A stretch of 34,834 nt of DNA from Verrucomicrobiia bacterium (GTDB lineage: Bacteria > Verrucomicrobiota > Verrucomicrobiia > Limisphaerales > JAJOIW01). The stretch lies in assembly GCA_030425355.1 (NCBI GenBank), contig JAUIAG010000018.1, positions 1 to 34,834 on the forward strand. The letters run 5' to 3'. Shown here piece by piece: positions 1-9,284 of this stretch (position 1 is the first letter of the stretch; each line of letters begins with the position of its first letter). Under the pieces are notes generated by a model. The model was not told where the DNA came from and searched no databases. It saw nothing but the letters and a program-made list of their open reading frames with translations. A program made the translations under genes and the position numbers.

Positions 1-129
1 CCCTTTGCGGTGAACGGCATGGAAGTCAGCCCGATCATCGACGGAGTGGCCCCCGTTCCGGATGCCCCGGGCGGCGGTGGCGGTCCTCCCGGTGCCCGGG
101 GCAAAAAAAATCAACAGACTGGAGACTGA
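1..129 (+). CDS. C-terminal tail of a gene upstream of the RND permease, probably the RND periplasmic adaptor (partial)
   Basis: Frame 1 reads PFAVNGMEVSPIIDGVAPVPDAPGGGGGPPGARGKKNQQTGD* and stops 3 bp before the RND permease start. Adaptor identity is inferred from gene order only. Confidence 0.55.
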   Translation, partial: PFAVNGMEVSPIIDGVAPVPDAPGGGGGPPGARGKKNQQTGD

Positions 130-132
130 TCC

Positions 133-3100
133 ATGAATGGAATGATCGCGTGGTTCTGCCGAAACGGCGTGGCTGCCAACCTGCTGATGGCGGCAATTTT
201 CCTGTCGGGATTCAGCACCCTGTTCATGAGTATTCCGACCGAGGTCTTCCCGGACTTCGAGCTGGACATCATCACTGTGCGGGTTCCCTTCCGCGGCGCT
301 GCGCCCTCGGATGTCGAGGAGGGGGTGATCATCCGGATTGAGGAGGCGCTGCAGGACCTTGAGGGCATCAAGGAAATGACATCCACCGCGGCCGAAGGAG
401 CCGGGGTGGTGACCATCGAAGTCGACAAGGGCTATGACAACCGCGAACTCCTCGACGACATCAAGAACCGGGTCGACGCCATCAACACCTTTCCCGCCAA
501 TACGGAAAAACCGGTCATCAGCCTCTCCCAGCCGCGTGGCAGTGTCATCAGTGTTGTCCTCGCCGCCGACATGAGTGAAAGCGACCTCAAGGAACTGGGC
601 AAGATGGTTCGCGAGGAGATTCTCGCTCTTCCCGATGTGACGCAGGCGACCCTTCAGGGCACCCGCCCATATGAAGTGGCCATAGAAGTCTCCGAGAAAA
701 CCCTGCGCGAATACGGGCTGACGCTCGAGGATGTCCGGCAGGCCGTGGCGCGGACATCCCTTGATCTGCCGGCAGGACGGATCAAAACCGAAGGCGGGGA
801 TATCCTCCTCAGGACCAAAGGCCAGGCATACAACCGCGAGGAGTTTGAAAATATTGTCCTGGTTGCCCGTGAGGACGGCACCCTGGTTCGGGTCGGCGAC
901 ATCGCCACAGTGGTCGACGGTTTTGAGGAAACCCCGCTCATCACCACTTACAACGGCAAACCGTCTGTCCTGGTTTTCGTGGCCCGGGTGGGCAACCAGA
1001 ACGCCATCACCCTCGCCAACGCAGTAAAGGATTACATCGAGGAGAGAAAGGCCACCCTCCCGCCCGGTGTTGAAATCGGCTACTGGGATGACCGATCCCG
1101 CATTGTGAAGGCGCGACTCAAGACCCTCGGTGACAGCATGATGATGGGCATGGTCCTTGTCTTTGCCATCCTGACCCTGTTTCTTCGTCCATGGCTGGCG
1201 TTCTGGGTCTGTGTGGGCATCCCGGTGTGCTTCTCGGGGTGTCTGGCGGTCATGCCCCACATCGGCGCCACCATCAACATGTTCAGCCTGTTCGGCTTTA
1301 TCCTCGTGCTGGGGATCCTCGTCGACGACGCCATCGTCACCGGTGAAAATATTTACACGCATCAGCGTCTGCATGGAAAGCCGCCGGAACAGGCCGCCAT
1401 CGAGGGGGCTCAGGAAGTCGCTGTGCCGGTGATTTTCGGAGTTCTCACCACAGTGGTGGCGTTTATTCCGCTGCTGCTTGGGGCCGGCGTCCGCGGAAAG
1501 ATCTTTGCCCAGATCGCGCTGGTGGTCATCCCGGTTCTGCTCTTTTCCCTCATTGAATCCAAGCTGATCCTTCCGGCCCACCTCAAGCACGTGAAATTCC
1601 TTCCCGAGTCGTCGCGGCAGGGGCTGTTCGCCCGTATCCAGAACTTCTTTGCCGACGGACTGGAATTCGTGGCCGGGCGCGTCTACCAGCCGTTTCTCAG
1701 AGTCTGCTGCAATCACAGATACCTGACGCTTTCTGTATTCGTCGGTTTCAGTCTGCTGATTTTCAGCCTCGTCATGAGCAACAGGATCCGCTTCCTGCCT
1801 TTCCCGCGCGTGGCCAGCGAGACCGCCACCGCGACTCTGACCATGCAGGAGGGCACTCCCATTGAAGTCACCCGCCAGTACATCGAAAGAATTGAAAAGG
1901 CGGCAGAGGAAATCCGTGCGAACTACATTGACCCGAAATCAGGTGAAAGCATGGTCACCGCGATATTGTCGGCGACCGGCGGGCAGGGCTTCGGGCGCCG
2001 GGGCGGCAGTGAAAGTTCCAGTGGACAGAGTCATCTGGGTGAAGTCTCGATGAAGCTGATGCCCCCGGAGGAGCGCTCGGTCGAACTGGATCCGCAGAAG
2101 ATCGTCGGGGAATGGCGACAGAAAATCGGTGTCATTCCCGGCGCTCAGAATATCAACTTCCGTGCGGAGATCGGCCGCAGCTCGGATCCGATTGACGTCC
2201 GTCTCACCGGGCAGTCCTTCGAGGACATGAAGATGGCCGCTGCGGAAATCAAGGCCGTGCTTTCCACCTACCCGAACCTCTTCGACATCTCGGATTCGTT
2301 TGAAGGCGGCAAGCCCGAGATCAAACTGTCCATCAAACCCGAGGCCAGTATCTACAATATCACTCAGCAGCAGCTGGCCAGTCAGGCGCGGCAGGCCTTC
2401 TTCGGCGGCGAGGCCCAGCGCATTCAGCGGGGCCAGGACGACGTGCGCGTCATGGTGCGATATCCAGAACAGGAAAGGCGTTCGATCGGAAACCTGATGA
2501 ATATGAGGATCCGCTCCGGGAATGGTGATGGCACCGAAATTCCGTTTCAGGTGGTGGCGGATGCCGAAATTGGCCGGTCCTTCAATGAGATCACCCGCAT
2601 TGACCGGAACCGCGCCGTCAATGTCACGGCGGACGCCGACAAGGAAAAAGCCAATCTCGAAGCGATCAAGGCCGACCTCATTGAAGAGCTGAACCGTATT
2701 GTTCCGAATTACCCCGGCATGGCATGGTCGCTGGAGGGCGAAGCGCGTGAGCAGGCCGAGCAGATGGGAAGCCTCCGCCTCGGACTGGTCATCGTCCTCT
2801 TCGCCATCTATGCGATGCTCGCCATTCCATTCAAATCCTATTTCCAGCCCTTCATTGTGATGTCGGTGATCCCCTTCGGTCTGGTGGGAGCCATCCTCGG
2901 CCACGTGCTGATGGGATACACGCTGAGTATCATGTCGCTGTTCGGCATGCTGGCTCTCTGCGGTGTGGTGGTCAATGACAGCCTTGTCATGGTCGACTAC
3001 ATCAATCGCCGCCGCCGCGAGGGCATGGATCTTCGGGAAGCGGTGGCAACCGCCGGAACACGCCGTTTCCGCGCCATCCTCCTCACCTCCATCACCACAT

Positions 3101-3336
3101 TCGCAGGACTTCTGCCACTCATGTTCGAAAAGAGCACGCAGGCGCAGTTCGTGATTCCCATGGGAATATCACTCGGCTGGGGCATCCTCTTCGCCACCGG
3201 CATCACCCTGATTCTCGTTCCCATCAACTACCTGTTCCTCGAGGACGCCAGGTTCATCCTCTCCCGATACTGGCGATGGCAGCTGGGACGAGAACAGAAA
3301 TCCCGCAGCGAACTCGAATCCATGGTGCCGCATTGA
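133..3336 (+). CDS. RND-family efflux transporter permease subunit (AcrB/MMPL-like)
   Basis: 1067 aa; N-terminal 'MNGMIAWFCRNGVAANLLMAAIFLSGF', 'GILVDDAIVTGENIYTH' in the TM4 region, and a duplicated second half ending '...GMLALCGVVVNDSLVMVDYINRRR...AILLTSITTFAGLLPLMFE'. Confidence 0.96.
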   Translation: MNGMIAWFCRNGVAANLLMAAIFLSGFSTLFMSIPTEVFPDFELDIITVRVPFRGAAPSDVEEGVIIRIEEALQDLEGIKEMTSTAAEGAGVVTIEVDKGYDNRELLDDIKNRVDAINTFPANTEKPVISLSQPRGSVISVVLAADMSESDLKELGKMVREEILALPDVTQATLQGTRPYEVAIEVSEKTLREYGLTLEDVRQAVARTSLDLPAGRIKTEGGDILLRTKGQAYNREEFENIVLVAREDGTLVRVGDIATVVDGFEETPLITTYNGKPSVLVFVARVGNQNAITLANAVKDYIEERKATLPPGVEIGYWDDRSRIVKARLKTLGDSMMMGMVLVFAILTLFLRPWLAFWVCVGIPVCFSGCLAVMPHIGATINMFSLFGFILVLGILVDDAIVTGENIYTHQRLHGKPPEQAAIEGAQEVAVPVIFGVLTTVVAFIPLLLGAGVRGKIFAQIALVVIPVLLFSLIESKLILPAHLKHVKFLPESSRQGLFARIQNFFADGLEFVAGRVYQPFLRVCCNHRYLTLSVFVGFSLLIFSLVMSNRIRFLPFPRVASETATATLTMQEGTPIEVTRQYIERIEKAAEEIRANYIDPKSGESMVTAILSATGGQGFGRRGGSESSSGQSHLGEVSMKLMPPEERSVELDPQKIVGEWRQKIGVIPGAQNINFRAEIGRSSDPIDVRLTGQSFEDMKMAAAEIKAVLSTYPNLFDISDSFEGGKPEIKLSIKPEASIYNITQQQLASQARQAFFGGEAQRIQRGQDDVRVMVRYPEQERRSIGNLMNMRIRSGNGDGTEIPFQVVADAEIGRSFNEITRIDRNRAVNVTADADKEKANLEAIKADLIEELNRIVPNYPGMAWSLEGEAREQAEQMGSLRLGLVIVLFAIYAMLAIPFKSYFQPFIVMSVIPFGLVGAILGHVLMGYTLSIMSLFGMLALCGVVVNDSLVMVDYINRRRREGMDLREAVATAGTRRFRAILLTSITTFAGLLPLMFEKSTQAQFVIPMGISLGWGILFATGITLILVPINYLFLEDARFILSRYWRWQLGREQKSRSELESMVPH

Positions 3337-3400
3337 ACGGATGGCGATTTCAGCGAGTCACCATGCCTTGCACTTGCCTCCACTCTGGATCTGACGCACA

Positions 3401-4090
3401 ATGCGATCCATGAGGCGATTGGTTATTTTCACAGGCATCATGGTTCTTCTGATATGCGGAATGGACTGGACGACAGGAGCCCAGATTCCCCAGGCACAGC
3501 GCAAGGCATCCCAGCAGCATTTCCTCGAAACCTTTGAAAGACTCCAGCTGACCGTCCGACAGATGGAAGGCGATCGCGAAAATTTTCTGCGCCGCATCTC
3601 CGATATGGAGCGGTCTCTCAGCCTCCTTGAAACCAAAGTGGGGGCTGCCCCGGAGGTTGACACCTCCCAGTTTGCCACAAAGGCAGAGGTCCAGCAGCTG
3701 CGAAAGGAAATCCAGGACCTCAACGCCGAATGGAGCCGCAAGAACGAGGAAATCAGAAATCAGATAGAGAAAAGCTTCGAGAATCTTGAAGTTCAGCTCC
3801 GTGCTCTCGCAGTGGCCCCATCACCCGGGGGCGGCAGTTCCACAACCGGCGGGGCATCGGTCGCCCAGCCGGAGTCCGGATCACCCGTTGCACCCGAGGG
3901 GCACACTCTCTACCAGCTGGAGATCAAGTCCGGAGACAGCTATTCTTCACTGGTCCGCTATATCAATAATGAATATAACGTCAACATTTCCGTGGATGAC
4001 CTTGTCAAGGCCAACCCGAATGTGAATCCGCGCAGGATGGCGATAGGCCAGACCATATTTTTTCCGCTTCCGAATGGTGTGAAGCCCTGA
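3401..4090 (+). CDS. Secreted/envelope coiled-coil protein with C-terminal LysM-like domain
   Basis: 229 aa; N-terminal hydrophobic signal, long heptad-like region (LQLTVRQMEGDRENFLRRISDMERSLSLLETKVG), and C-terminal 'YQLEIKSGDSYSSLVRYINNEYNVNISVDDLVKANPNVNPRRMAIGQTIFFPLP', typical of LysM. Confidence 0.75.
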   Translation: MRSMRRLVIFTGIMVLLICGMDWTTGAQIPQAQRKASQQHFLETFERLQLTVRQMEGDRENFLRRISDMERSLSLLETKVGAAPEVDTSQFATKAEVQQLRKEIQDLNAEWSRKNEEIRNQIEKSFENLEVQLRALAVAPSPGGGSSTTGGASVAQPESGSPVAPEGHTLYQLEIKSGDSYSSLVRYINNEYNVNISVDDLVKANPNVNPRRMAIGQTIFFPLPNGVKP

Positions 4091-4198
4091 CGGCGGGGCG
4101 GAGCCGGAGCCGGAGCAGGCCCGGTGCGGATCCGCTCGTCCGGAAGCGGAGAGTCGTTTTAAATTAGTGCCATTGAATTTAATTGTCGCCATGGATTC

Positions 4199-5320
4199 AT
4201 GAAACAGCGGAACCTATACAAAGCCTTCGTCCGGCCGGTGCTTTTCAGTCTGCCGCCTGAAGTGGCGCACAATGTCTCGATGTCGATGCTTTCGGCGTTG
4301 TCACATCTTCCCAATCAGGCTTTCTTTTTCCGGGATCTCCTCAAAGTCCCCAACATTCCGGTGAAGTGCATGGGGATGGATTTTCCCAATCCGGTGGGTC
4401 TGGCGGCAGGCATGGACAAGGCGGCCACAGCGCTCCCGGTGTGGGAGTCCATGGGGTTCGGATTCAGCGAGATCGGCGGTGTGACCCAGCATGAGCAGCC
4501 GGGCAATCCGGGGCCACGGATGTTCCGGGTCAAATCCCATCAGGCTCTGATCAACCGGATGGGCTTCAACAACCCCGGCGCCGATGCTTTTGCCGAACAG
4601 CTTGAGGAGTGGGTGGAGCGGTCACTCTGGCCGGCCCACCCGGTCGGCATCAACCTCGGAAAGTCGCTCATCACCGACATTTCCAAGGCGCATTTCGATT
4701 ATCTCTACAGTTTTCGCAAACTTCGGCGATATGCCGATTTTTTTGTCATCAATGTCAGCTCACCGAACACAGCCGGTCTGAGATCACTCCAGGAGAAGGA
4801 CGCGCTGAGCCGCATTGTCGAGACGGTCATGGAGGAGAATACCGGTACTGATCGCCGGCCTGTTCTCGTCAAGGTCTCGCCGGACCTGGCGGAGGAAGAA
4901 CTGGCTGATGTCCTTCAGGTGTCCCTTGACTTCGGCCTTGCCGGAATTGTGGCCACCAACACCACTTCCGAAAGACCGACTCTCCCCCGCAAGCCTCCCG
5001 CTGACAGCTACTCGGAAAAGGGCGGGCTCTCCGGTGCCCCGCTCGAAAAACGCAGCAATGAAGTTCTGCGTTTTCTCTATGATCAGTCCGGCGGCCGGAT
5101 CCCCCTGATCGGCGTCGGCGGAATCCACAATCTCGAATCCACTCTCGACAAGTTCCGCAATGGTGCGTCACTCGTGCAGCTCTACACAGGCCTGGTCTAT
5201 GAGGGCCCCATGCTCGTGGTCAGGATTCTGAGGGGCCTTCGGGAATACATGGAGGCCAATGGGATTGCCGACCTGCATGAGCTTCATCCCGGTCGCAGCG
5301 GCCATCCAACCACCAGCTGA
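4199..5320 (+). CDS. pyrD: Dihydroorotate dehydrogenase (quinone, class 2)
   Basis: 373 aa; 'NPVGLAAGMDKAATALPVWESMGFGFSEIGGVT', 'NRMGFNNPGADAF', 'NVSSPNTAGLRSLQ', 'VKVSPDL', 'GVGGI', 'GASLVQLYTGLVYEGP'. Confidence 0.96.
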   Translation: MKQRNLYKAFVRPVLFSLPPEVAHNVSMSMLSALSHLPNQAFFFRDLLKVPNIPVKCMGMDFPNPVGLAAGMDKAATALPVWESMGFGFSEIGGVTQHEQPGNPGPRMFRVKSHQALINRMGFNNPGADAFAEQLEEWVERSLWPAHPVGINLGKSLITDISKAHFDYLYSFRKLRRYADFFVINVSSPNTAGLRSLQEKDALSRIVETVMEENTGTDRRPVLVKVSPDLAEEELADVLQVSLDFGLAGIVATNTTSERPTLPRKPPADSYSEKGGLSGAPLEKRSNEVLRFLYDQSGGRIPLIGVGGIHNLESTLDKFRNGASLVQLYTGLVYEGPMLVVRILRGLREYMEANGIADLHELHPGRSGHPTTS

Positions 5321-5391
5321 GCCTCCAAAAAGTGAGACCGATCGGGCCGGATACAGCAGTCAGGCGCGTGTCGGTGTGCCCTGATCGCGGA

Positions 5392-6807
5392 TCAGCTGAG
5401 GATGCCCGGGATGACTGAGCCATTTGAGATGGGCAGAGGGCGGTTGTTCACACCCATGACATGGGTTGCCGGGTCGATTCCCAGCAGATGGAAGAGCGTG
5501 GCGGCAAGGTCATCCGGCCGCACCGGATTTTCGGCGGGGTAGGCAGCGTGCCGGTCGGAGGCGCCGTAGACAAAGCCTGCCTTCACTCCGGCTCCGGCGA
5601 GCAGCACGGTGTAGCATTGAGGCCAGTGATCACGGGAGACATTGGCGTTGATCTTCGGCGTCCTTCCAAATTCCCCCATCCAGACCACCAGTGTTTCATC
5701 CAGCAGTCCACGTCGGTCGAGGTCTGTCAGGAACACAGGGAGAACATGATTTGTGAGAGGCATGTGGTAGGCGGTGACAATTTCATACATCCGGGTGTTG
5801 GAGAAACCGTGGGTATCCCAGCCGCCGTCGGTTTTGGAGCGGCCGCCAATGCTCGGCGAGAAGTAAACGGTCACAAATTTGGTCCCGGCCTCGACGAGGC
5901 GGCGGGCGAGCAGGCAGCTCTGGCCATAGGGAGTGGGACCGTATTCTTCCCGGACAGCGGCGGGTTCATCGTGGATATTGAAGGCGCGGCGGACATTGGG
6001 GGAGTGCAGCATTGCCAGGGCCTTGTCATAATACTGGTCCATGCCTGCGGCCTCCGCGGACCGGTCAAAGGCTCTGGCAGTGGAGTCGATATACTTCTGC
6101 AGTCCCCGCCGGCTCATCAGGCGCTCGAAACCGAGGTTTTTGGGCAGCGTGAGTTCGGGCAGCCGGAACTGCTCCGAGGCGGGGTTTCCGGTGACAAGGA
6201 ATGGATCGTGTTTCTTTCCCAGAAAGCTGGCGTGCTGTCCCGGAGTGGCCGAGCCGTCCCGGATAACATAGGGATAGGAAACAGCGGTCGGCATGGGATG
6301 GCTGTTCGGCGCAAGGGCATCCACCACGGATCCGTAAGCCGGGTAAAGCTCCAGCGAGTCCCTCAGACGTATGTCATCCACAGGCGGGCGGTGACCGGTC
6401 AGGGCGTAGTATCCGGCCGAGTTGTGATTCTTCATGTCATGGTGGACGCTGCGAATCAGGCAGACCTTGTCCATCAGCCCCGCCATGTTGCTCAGGTCCG
6501 CGCAGATGGGCATCCCGGGGACATTCGACGAAATCATTTTGAGCGGCGACCGGATGCCACTCGGGGCCTCCGGTTTCATATCGAACATGTCGATCTGACT
6601 GGGCCCGCCCCACTGAAAAAGGAAGATCACCGATTTGGCCCGCGGGGCGATCCGGCTCGGGCTGGCCGCCAGTGCCTCGATCCAGTTGGTGGCATTGAGT
6701 CCGAGAAGTCCGAGTCCGCCGGCCTTCAGCCATGCACGGCGGGAAAGGCCGGACCGGTCAAATCCACCGCACTGATATCTGTTTTCCGTTTCTTTCCGGT
6801 TGCTCAT
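5392..6807 (-). CDS. DUF1501 domain-containing protein with Tat-like signal
   Basis: 471 aa; 'LSRRAWLKAGGLGLLGLNA' twin-arginine-like leader, 'KSVIFLFQWGGPSQIDMFDMKPEAP', 'WDTHGFSN', 'VVWMGEFGRTPKIN', 'GRDHWP'-like 'SRDHWPQCYTVLLAGAGVKAGFVYGASD'. Confidence 0.92.
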   Translation of the reverse strand: MSNRKETENRYQCGGFDRSGLSRRAWLKAGGLGLLGLNATNWIEALAASPSRIAPRAKSVIFLFQWGGPSQIDMFDMKPEAPSGIRSPLKMISSNVPGMPICADLSNMAGLMDKVCLIRSVHHDMKNHNSAGYYALTGHRPPVDDIRLRDSLELYPAYGSVVDALAPNSHPMPTAVSYPYVIRDGSATPGQHASFLGKKHDPFLVTGNPASEQFRLPELTLPKNLGFERLMSRRGLQKYIDSTARAFDRSAEAAGMDQYYDKALAMLHSPNVRRAFNIHDEPAAVREEYGPTPYGQSCLLARRLVEAGTKFVTVYFSPSIGGRSKTDGGWDTHGFSNTRMYEIVTAYHMPLTNHVLPVFLTDLDRRGLLDETLVVWMGEFGRTPKINANVSRDHWPQCYTVLLAGAGVKAGFVYGASDRHAAYPAENPVRPDDLAATLFHLLGIDPATHVMGVNNRPLPISNGSVIPGILS

Positions 6808-6856
6808 GGGGTCGCTCCGATATTAATTCTTCAGATGGTGTGAAATGTCGGTCGGT

Positions 6857-9139
6857 TCAGTAGCGGAAGAGAAATTCCTTGGAATTGATGAGAGCCCAGC
6901 TGATGTCCTCCAGTGCGTGACGGCGGGAAGGCTGACTGTTCAGATAGTCGAGGAAATGCTGGACTTCGGCATCGGTAGGCGGTCTTGAAATAAAGGCGCA
7001 GAACAGGTCGATGAGTGCGTGTTCCGGGGAGACTGACGGATTGTCAAGACGGCTGAGGCGGTTATCGGGGCGGGAGACGAGTTCGTTGACCAGCGGGCCG
7101 CTGACCAGCTGGAATGCCTGTGTCATGGTCGGGGAGCAGGTGCGCTCCTCATCGGTGCTGAGCAGTCGCGGGGGTTTGCCGAAAACTTTCAGGAACTTGT
7201 CCCCATCCGATGGTCTTCGATACCTGGCTCGGATGGCTTCCACGCCGGGAATCTCGATGGCACGGGTTCCGGGGGCATAACCGTTGAATTCCACCGGGGC
7301 CTCAAGAGCCCGGGTTATGGAATCAAGTATCTGCTCTCCTGACAGTCGCCCTGGTACGCAGCGGGCATAATTGACAGGATCATCCACGGGATTTCCAACG
7401 TGTCGAAATGAGGATCGCTGCCATGCTTCCGAGTTCATGACAGCGCGGATAACAGGCCGGATACGGAATCCTTCCTCGATAAACAGGTCGGTCAGCTCCT
7501 CGAGGAGCCGTGGGTGACTGGGCGGGTTGGTGGCCCGGAAGTCATCAACCGGCTCAACAAGGCCCCGGCCCATCAGGTGATACCAGATGCGGTTGACCTG
7601 AACCCGGGCGAATTGTCTGTTGTCGGGTGAGGTCATCCACTCCGCCAGTGTTTCGCGTCGGGCCGCGCCATCCGGCAGAATCTGCTCGCTGCCCAAAGCG
7701 CGGGGGAGTGCCATTTTTCCGCTTGTGGGGTTTCTGACCATCCCGTCTGGACGGTCGAAAACCACCTGCTCGCCGACGAATTCATGCTGGTCGTTGCTGT
7801 CGCGTCGGCGGTTTTCCAGAACCCGGTAATCCACAGTGGCGAATGCGGATGCCCATGAGTAGTAGTCATTCTGGGTCCAGCGGTCGAAAGGATGGTTATG
7901 GCATTCGGCACACTGGAGTCGGGTGCCGAGGAACACCTGCGCCGCCGCGACAGACCTTTCGGTCGCCGTGCGGTTCGCGCGGTAGAAATTGGCCGGCGGG
8001 GTGGTGTAGGTGCTGCCGGAGGCGGCAATAATTCCCGCGGCGAACTCATCCAGTGGGCGGTCATTGGCTATGCCGGTGCGTATCCACTGGTAGAACGACA
8101 TAACGCCTTTCCGGTCGAGGGTCTTTTCCTCGACCTTGAGGAGGTCCGCCCACTTCTGAGCCCAGAAGGATGCAAATTCGGGAGTCTCCATCAGCTCTTC
8201 AATCAGGCGGTGGCGCCTGGATTCGTCGGTGCTTTCGATGAATGGAATCACCGCCCCAGCCGGCGGGGTGATGCCGGTGAGGTCCAGCCATGCCCGGCGC
8301 ATGAAGGTGGCATCGTCACAGCGCCCGGCCGGATGCTGCTTCAGTTTTTCAAGCTTGCGGTTGATATGCTGGTCGATGAACCCTGCCACCGGAGCATCCA
8401 TCGGCACAAAGTCCGGATTCGATGGGATGAAGGCGACTGGAATGGCTTTCTGTAAATGCAGGTAACGCACAAGAATGGTGGTTTCACCGGGTTGCAGTGA
8501 CTGAACCACTCCTCCCATCGAGATCTCCACAATCGGATTGGAGGATTCGTAGACAGCCAGATCGGACACATCCTCTGTGCGTCCGTCCTCGTAGGTGACC
8601 ATGGCACGAATCTCCAGACTCCGGACTGGATATTCAATAAACTGTGTTCCCGAAGGAGTGACTTCAATGGAGACCGGCAGACGCGCCTCGTCACCGTCAT
8701 CCGGTGCCCCGGATTCAATCCACGATTCAAGTATGGCGAAGTATCTGGAATCACGGCCGAACCGCCTGCCGCCCTCGTGAGGGATTTCCCCGGTTGCTTT
8801 GGCGAGAATGAGGCTCTGACCGGGTAACCACGGGTTGATGCGGCGCCCATGGAATTCGCCCGTGACAGCATGGTGATCCGCCTCAGGACTTTCGCCGCGG
8901 AGTGAGAGCTTGAAGCCGTATTTCCCATTCTTGTTGCCGTGGCAGGCGCCCATGTTGCAGCCGGCCTTCGAAAGCACAGCCATCACCTCATTGCGGAATG
9001 ACACATTTACACCCTGCCGACCGGTATCGGCGCCACCATGAACCAGGGAAAACATCCCCGTAAAAATCAGCAGACTGGCCAGAAAAAAACGCATAAGCCC
9101 GTTTGGTGAACAACGGCCATCATATAATCCCAATCCCAT
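6857..9139 (-). CDS. PSD1/planctomycete cytochrome C-like protein (DUF1549 + DUF1553) with an internal bacterial Ig-like segment
   Basis: 760 aa; N-terminal signal, 'CNMGACHGNKNGKYGFKLSLRGESPEADH', 'CAECHNHPFDRWTQNDYY', 'VNRIWYHLMGRGLVEPVDDFRATNPPSHPRLLEEL', 'LSRPPTDAEV'-like C-terminus. Directly upstream of DUF1501, the usual pairing. Confidence 0.92.
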   Translation of the reverse strand: MGLGLYDGRCSPNGLMRFFLASLLIFTGMFSLVHGGADTGRQGVNVSFRNEVMAVLSKAGCNMGACHGNKNGKYGFKLSLRGESPEADHHAVTGEFHGRRINPWLPGQSLILAKATGEIPHEGGRRFGRDSRYFAILESWIESGAPDDGDEARLPVSIEVTPSGTQFIEYPVRSLEIRAMVTYEDGRTEDVSDLAVYESSNPIVEISMGGVVQSLQPGETTILVRYLHLQKAIPVAFIPSNPDFVPMDAPVAGFIDQHINRKLEKLKQHPAGRCDDATFMRRAWLDLTGITPPAGAVIPFIESTDESRRHRLIEELMETPEFASFWAQKWADLLKVEEKTLDRKGVMSFYQWIRTGIANDRPLDEFAAGIIAASGSTYTTPPANFYRANRTATERSVAAAQVFLGTRLQCAECHNHPFDRWTQNDYYSWASAFATVDYRVLENRRRDSNDQHEFVGEQVVFDRPDGMVRNPTSGKMALPRALGSEQILPDGAARRETLAEWMTSPDNRQFARVQVNRIWYHLMGRGLVEPVDDFRATNPPSHPRLLEELTDLFIEEGFRIRPVIRAVMNSEAWQRSSFRHVGNPVDDPVNYARCVPGRLSGEQILDSITRALEAPVEFNGYAPGTRAIEIPGVEAIRARYRRPSDGDKFLKVFGKPPRLLSTDEERTCSPTMTQAFQLVSGPLVNELVSRPDNRLSRLDNPSVSPEHALIDLFCAFISRPPTDAEVQHFLDYLNSQPSRRHALEDISWALINSKEFLFRY

Positions 9140-9284
9140 CCGGCAACCCCTAATCCCGGAAGCCGGTGCATACCGTGGTTCCGGAACGCTGATACCGGGG
9201 CGAGTGTCTCATGTGTCCCGATTCATTTCAGTTCACACTTCGCCTGTCGATATTTTCAACATAAGAAATGGGAGATTGTGATTC

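Noticed and set aside
1939-2904. 321-aa minus-strand ORF inside the RND permease gene
   Set aside because: It lies entirely within a clearly coding RND gene, and its composition (His/Arg/Gly/Asp-rich) is typical of an antisense shadow frame in GC-rich DNA.
4090-4130. GGAGCCGGAGCCGGAGC short tandem repeat
   Set aside because: Only about three 6-bp units immediately after a stop codon; simple low-complexity sequence with no further support.
5370-5400. CTGATCGCGGATCAG inverted repeat between pyrD and DUF1501
   Set aside because: Short 6-bp stem with a 3-nt loop and no U-tract on either strand; insufficient for a terminator call.
5461-6843. 460-aa plus-strand ORF antisense to DUF1501
   Set aside because: Complement of a confident DUF1501 gene; no recognisable motifs and antisense-shadow composition.
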